A stretch of DNA of 9,231 nt from JBILCM01 sp044353165 (GTDB lineage: Bacteria; Bacillota; Bacilli; Paenibacillales; YIM-B00363). Location: positions 1-9,231 of the forward strand of contig JBILCM010000085.1 in the NCBI GenBank assembly GCA_044353165.1, given 5' to 3'. The translations under genes were made by a program, and so were the position numbers. A model generated the notes under the pieces. The model did no database searches. It was not told where the DNA came from and saw only the letters and a list, made by a program, of their open reading frames with translations. This document shows positions 5,398 to 9,231 of the stretch, in pieces; the first letter of the stretch is position 1, and each line of letters begins with the position of its first letter.

Positions 5398-5406
5398 AAG
5401 AATACA

Positions 5407-7536
5407 TTGGACGCAAAAACATTCAAGAAATACCACTTTGTAATGAACTGTAATACGAATACATTGGAAAACCTAGCAACCGAACATCGTTGGGAAAAGC
5501 TAGAAGGCCATCAGGATGCTTTTGAGGGAAACGTAGAATTTTTACTTGAAAGTGGACAGAGCTCCAATTCCATGCTTTCCATCGCATTTACATTCATGGA
5601 TTGGTCCACAGCTCATTATTTACTGTTACCAGGAGCTGTGTATGATGGGAATCGGTTCAATTCGTACGTAACACCTTATCCACCCATGTACCCCAATTTG
5701 GACGACAGACAGATTGATATGCCGATTACAATTACGGATGTGCCCCGACTCAATCTAGAAGAAGGTATTTCACAAATCCATATGTTAACAGGAGACCTGT
5801 CAACACCGTCAGTCGGCATGTATTCGCCAAAAACAAATACGGGTTGCATTCTTTTGTTTGAACAACAAACGTCATTAGGGCAAACCGGGATTCGAATTCG
5901 TGAGAATGAACACAGAGACCGGCTTGAAGTTGAATTGCAATTACCCGGAGTTCGGTCAGGATTTATTTATAAAAATTGTAATTTGAAGGGGACACCATCT
6001 CCTGATCAAGGTTCTGAGATCCAAGCAGGGGATCGGATCAACTGCCGATACCGCATATACTTTTTTCGTGCACCCCGACTACAAACCTTATTTGATACTT
6101 TTTTCCTCGTTCGCAAAGATTTTTCCGATCATGCTTTGGCCCCTCATTCAATCCCATTCTCCCAAGCATGGGATATTCAGGAGAGCGCCTATAATAGTCG
6201 TTGGAATGAGAAGGGAAATTATTATCCTTGTTTACCAGCGAAGTTGCTCGATTTCCAAATAGGATGGGTAGGTGGCGCTATGGCTGCTTATGCGCTATTC
6301 GTGGAAGGCGGAGAACTATCTAAGCAACGAGTCCGGCTCATGGTAGATCGGATTGTGACAACGATGCAGAGTGAGTCGGGATTATTCTTATCCAGTGGTA
6401 AAGATGAGGCGGTTTATAGCGATGGAATTTGGGGATCTTGGCCGAATGATATGCATGCGATTCGAAAAAGTGGTGATGCGCTCTATTTCTTCATGAAGAT
6501 GCTTATTTTCATGCGAAAGCAGGGAGAACTCATACCGGAAGCATGGGGAGATGCCTTCAGAAGAATGGCAGATGCATTCGTTCAGATTTGGGAGAAGTAT
6601 GGACAGTTCGGCCAATTTATCAATATAAACACGGGTGACATTATCATTGGTGGATCGTCAGCTGGGGGGATCGCGCCTGCAGCGCTTGCATTGAGTTATG
6701 TATGGTACGGAGATGAACGGTACTTACAATCCGCTGAGTCAGCTGCTACATACTACTATGAGAAAGATGTATTAATGGGTGTCACGACAGGCGCACCCTC
6801 GGAGATATTACAATGTCCGGACAGTGAATCGGCCTATGCATTGTTCGATTCGTTCATTACGTTGTATGAAGTCACGGGCAAACAACATTGGTTGGATGTT
6901 GCCTGTGAAATGGCCCATCAATGTGCGACGTGGAACGTATCCTATAATTATCGATTCCCTGAAAAATCAGAGTTTGCGCGACTGGAGATGCATACGCTGG
7001 GCTCGGTCATTGCGAATGTACAGAATAAGCACAGTGCCCCAGGCATATGCACGTTATCCGGTGATGCATGGTTTAAGCTTTATCGATATACGCGAAACCC
7101 CCTCTACATGTCCATGATAAAAGAGACAGCACACCATCTGCCTTTGTACCTATCTAGGGACGACAGGCCCATTCTTTCATGGGATAAACCACCAAAACAA
7201 CTGCCCGCAGGGATGATGTGCGAACGTGTCAATATGAGTGATTGGGAAGGAAGGGAGAAGATTGGGGAAGTTTTCTATGGCATCACCTGGCCTGAGATTT
7301 CCAATATGCTTGCTTATACTGAATTGCCAGGAATATATATAGATCCGCAAAACCGAGAAGTCCATGTTCTTGATCATGTGGAGGCACAATTTGTGGACGA
7401 TTCAAGTTCAGTTTGCTTGATCCAAAATCCGACAGCGTATCACGCGGTAGTGAAAGTTTTTGTAGAGAATGCGGCTAACCCATGGTTTAAGCTTGAGCTC
7501 TTCCCAGGCGAGAAAGTCTACAAAAATTTTATGTAA
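5407..7536 (+). CDS. Uncharacterised protein with beta-domain and alpha/alpha-toroid, probable glycoside-hydrolase-like enzyme
   Basis: A 709-residue protein that I do not recognise as a named family. No signal peptide or membrane segment is visible, so it is probably cytoplasmic. Residues 1 to about 235 look beta-rich, with many short Tyr/Phe/Pro strands. Residues about 250-645 are a series of amphipathic helices with the rhythm of an (alpha/alpha)6 toroid, for example GWVGGAMAAYALFVEGG, SAGGIAPAALALSYVWYGDERYLQ and SAYALFDSFITLYEVTGKQHWLDVA. A small beta segment ends the protein (about 645-709). Similar layouts occur in six-hairpin glycosidases and sugar epimerases. Conserved-looking acidic and aromatic loops (DGIWGSWPNDMHA at about 339-351, PDSESAY at 471-477, SWDKPP at 591-596, ERVNMSDWEG at 606-615) are candidates for the active site, but this is a guess. 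TTG 5407 is chosen because AAAGGAG lies 9 bases upstream. It follows the lipoprotein terminator and is 12 bases from the next gene, so those two are co-transcribed. Confidence 0.75.
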   Translation: MDAKTFKKYHFVMNCNTNTLENLATEHRWEKLEGHQDAFEGNVEFLLESGQSSNSMLSIAFTFMDWSTAHYLLLPGAVYDGNRFNSYVTPYPPMYPNLDDRQIDMPITITDVPRLNLEEGISQIHMLTGDLSTPSVGMYSPKTNTGCILLFEQQTSLGQTGIRIRENEHRDRLEVELQLPGVRSGFIYKNCNLKGTPSPDQGSEIQAGDRINCRYRIYFFRAPRLQTLFDTFFLVRKDFSDHALAPHSIPFSQAWDIQESAYNSRWNEKGNYYPCLPAKLLDFQIGWVGGAMAAYALFVEGGELSKQRVRLMVDRIVTTMQSESGLFLSSGKDEAVYSDGIWGSWPNDMHAIRKSGDALYFFMKMLIFMRKQGELIPEAWGDAFRRMADAFVQIWEKYGQFGQFININTGDIIIGGSSAGGIAPAALALSYVWYGDERYLQSAESAATYYYEKDVLMGVTTGAPSEILQCPDSESAYALFDSFITLYEVTGKQHWLDVACEMAHQCATWNVSYNYRFPEKSEFARLEMHTLGSVIANVQNKHSAPGICTLSGDAWFKLYRYTRNPLYMSMIKETAHHLPLYLSRDDRPILSWDKPPKQLPAGMMCERVNMSDWEGREKIGEVFYGITWPEISNMLAYTELPGIYIDPQNREVHVLDHVEAQFVDDSSSVCLIQNPTAYHAVVKVFVENAANPWFKLELFPGEKVYKNFM

Positions 7537-7541
7537 GAAGG
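7535..7541 (+). promoter_or_regulatory. Ribosome-binding site of the beta-helix gene, overlapping the upstream stop codon
   Basis: AAGAAGG shares two bases with the TAA of the preceding gene and lies 7 bases before TTG 7549. The overlap points to coupled expression of the two genes. ATG 7545 and ATG 7560 are in other frames and soon stop. Confidence 0.6.
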
Positions 7542-7548
7542 TGCATGT

Positions 7549-9231
7549 TTGAAAAAAAAATGGTGTTTTCTGATAGCGATGGTTCTCATGTCGAATATGT
7601 TAGCGGGTTTCTCGACCGGTGCTCCTGGCGTTAGTGTTTTGTCAAAAACAGTCAAGTTGTTTGTATCACCCAACGGGAGTGACACAAACACCGGAACCAT
7701 GAATGCCCCATTCAAGACGATTCAGAAAGCTGTAGATACACTTTCTGCCCGTGCCCAAGGGGGAGTAATTGATGCGCAGGGTTGCGCAGCGATTGTGCTC
7801 CGGGAAGGCACTTATTTCATCGATGAATCGATCGTTTTCGACGAGTTGACCCCACAATGTCGTGATGGAAGTCCCGTCACAATTGCGGCTTACCCGAACG
7901 AGAAAGTTGTACTAAGCGGCGGGAAAGAGATCAACAAAAATAAATTTTCGAAGGTTACGAATAAAGATGTGCTTGCACGAATTATTGATCCAACAGTGAC
8001 GGGTCAATGGGTACAAGTCGATCTGAAAAACAATGGCTTGACGGACTTCGGTAAATTTGTGTCGAGTGCGCAGAGTAAGACACCGCATGCACAGGAAGGG
8101 AAAGTGGATGCGAGAACCATTCCGATGGCGCTCATTATTAACGGCAAAAGACAAACCTTAGCAAGATGGCCTAACGAAGGTTACGTTCGCATGGACAAAA
8201 TTGTCGACGCAGGACCAACGAGGACTGAGTCGGGTTACACCACCAGAGGTGGGAGTTATACGATCCGTGAGGATCGAATTCAGTATTGGCGTCAAGCTGA
8301 CGCCATCTGGGTTCAAGGGAATTTATCATACCCATGGGAGAACACATATGCCCAAGTAAAAAGTATTCAATATGACAAAAAAGAAATATCGCTTTCCAGC
8401 GGTGTTATCAGTGGAATTCGCAAATATGTTGTTCCCGACTTTCATTATTATGAAAACATTCTGGAAGAGATCGATCAACCTGGTGAATATTATATCGATC
8501 AGAAGAACGGCATCTTGTATTTATATCCTCCTGAAGACTTTCATAAGGGCCGTGTGGTTGTTTCTACGCTGAAAGAAGAAATGTTCGTAATTAGAAACAC
8601 GAAGAACATCTTGATTCAAGATATCATCTTCGATACTTCTCGTGCTACGTTCGTTAAAGTGTTCAATTCTGATCGTATCGTGTTGAATCGGTGCGAACTG
8701 AAAAATACAATACCGACAGCTGTAGTCTTCATGAAAGCTACGAATTCAGGCATCAAAAACTCGAATATTCATGATAACGGAAGCAATGGTGTTGACATCA
8801 ATATCGGTCAGCAGTTGTCCGATTTTGTATCTCTAGAACCGCAGAATAATTTTGTGGATAATTGTGAAATTTGGAATATGGGTTTCTTTCCATCTTGGAA
8901 ATTTGGCGCCATAGATCTTGGTGGGGTAGGGAATCGTTTCTCGAATAACAAAGTACATGACATAGAATACGCTCCCGTTTACTTAAGGGGTGTTGATACG
9001 ATCGTGGAAAATAATGAGTTTTTTAATTGTGTTACTGATCACTATGAAGATATGGGTGTGATCTATTCATACCAAGGCCACTTGCCTCATATGAAAGGGA
9101 AAATCATTCGTGGCAACTATTTTCATGACATCGGCGTCAACGGTAATGCGGTACATGCGATCTATTTTGACAATCAATCGTTTGGTTACACCGTTGACCA
9201 GAACATATTCCACAATATCGGAAACTTTAAT
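7549..9231 (+). CDS. Secreted right-handed parallel beta-helix protein, GH141-like, 3' end beyond window
   Basis: The frame is open for 561 codons from TTG 7549 to the last base and has no stop in the window. Residues 1 to about 24 are a signal peptide (MKKKWCFLIAMVLMSNMLAG), so the protein is exported; no lipobox Cys is evident. The mature part begins with the opening seen in many parallel beta-helix enzymes, KLFVSPNGSDTNTGTMNAPF-KTIQKAVD (about 36-63), then VTIAAYPNEKVVLSGG (about 110-125). An inserted domain carries ALIINGKRQTLARWPNEG (about 193-210), ADAIWVQGN and GEYYIDQKNGILYLYPP. From about 345 come repeated coils such as NTKNILIQDIIF, SDRIVLNRCEL and NSGIKNSNIHDNGSNGVDI. The ARWPNEG/IWV-x-G pattern recalls GH141 proteins (alpha-L-fucosidase or xylanase); this is from memory and the catalytic residues cannot be assigned. 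It probably attacks the polysaccharide outside the cell. Beta-helix lyase or epimerase remains possible. Confidence 0.85.
   Translation, partial: MKKKWCFLIAMVLMSNMLAGFSTGAPGVSVLSKTVKLFVSPNGSDTNTGTMNAPFKTIQKAVDTLSARAQGGVIDAQGCAAIVLREGTYFIDESIVFDELTPQCRDGSPVTIAAYPNEKVVLSGGKEINKNKFSKVTNKDVLARIIDPTVTGQWVQVDLKNNGLTDFGKFVSSAQSKTPHAQEGKVDARTIPMALIINGKRQTLARWPNEGYVRMDKIVDAGPTRTESGYTTRGGSYTIREDRIQYWRQADAIWVQGNLSYPWENTYAQVKSIQYDKKEISLSSGVISGIRKYVVPDFHYYENILEEIDQPGEYYIDQKNGILYLYPPEDFHKGRVVVSTLKEEMFVIRNTKNILIQDIIFDTSRATFVKVFNSDRIVLNRCELKNTIPTAVVFMKATNSGIKNSNIHDNGSNGVDINIGQQLSDFVSLEPQNNFVDNCEIWNMGFFPSWKFGAIDLGGVGNRFSNNKVHDIEYAPVYLRGVDTIVENNEFFNCVTDHYEDMGVIYSYQGHLPHMKGKIIRGNYFHDIGVNGNAVHAIYFDNQSFGYTVDQNIFHNIGNFN

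Overview
The window looks like a piece of a low-to-middling-GC Gram-positive chromosome, most likely a Paenibacillus-type member of the Bacillota. Evidence seen in the sequence: strong AGGAGG-type ribosome sites, TTG starts, sigma-A-like promoters, a CcpA-type cre site, a lipoprotein substrate-binding protein, and a RocG/GudB-like glutamate dehydrogenase C-terminus. The genus is inference.

Layout. Bases 3-176 are the last 57 codons of a glutamate dehydrogenase. Bases 313-1206 encode a xylose-isomerase-like TIM-barrel sugar isomerase/epimerase, preceded by a TATAAT box and an 18-bp palindrome that could be an operator. A long hairpin at 1241-1281 separates it from the convergent gene at 1316-2386 (minus strand), a compact intracellular GH29 alpha-L-fucosidase-like hydrolase. 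That gene is divergent from an AraC-family regulator (2548-3480). The intergenic stretch holds two face-to-face promoters whose predicted start points both lie in or beside a 7-9-7 inverted repeat. Next comes a lipoprotein ABC substrate-binding protein (3619-5313) with its own promoter, a cre site at its transcription start, and an unusual Ala/Glu/Lys-rich helical stalk of about 110 residues between the lipid anchor and the binding domain. An intrinsic terminator (5327-5367) follows. A TTG-started gene (5407-7536) then encodes a 709-residue cytoplasmic protein with a beta-domain plus alpha/alpha-toroid layout that I do not recognise as a named family. Twelve bases downstream a second TTG-started gene (7549 to the window end) encodes a secreted right-handed parallel beta-helix protein resembling GH141-type enzymes. 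It is not in any complete-ORF listing because its stop lies beyond the window.

Reading as a system (inference): from about 1316 onwards this is a carbohydrate-utilisation locus with a secreted beta-helix glycosidase, a tethered sugar-binding lipoprotein, cytoplasmic glycosidases, a local AraC regulator and catabolite control. The GH29-like and GH141-like enzymes hint at a fucose-containing plant or algal glycan, but the substrate is not proven. No ABC permease genes are in the window. The left end (glutamate dehydrogenase, isomerase) is visibly more GC-rich and may be the older chromosomal flank.
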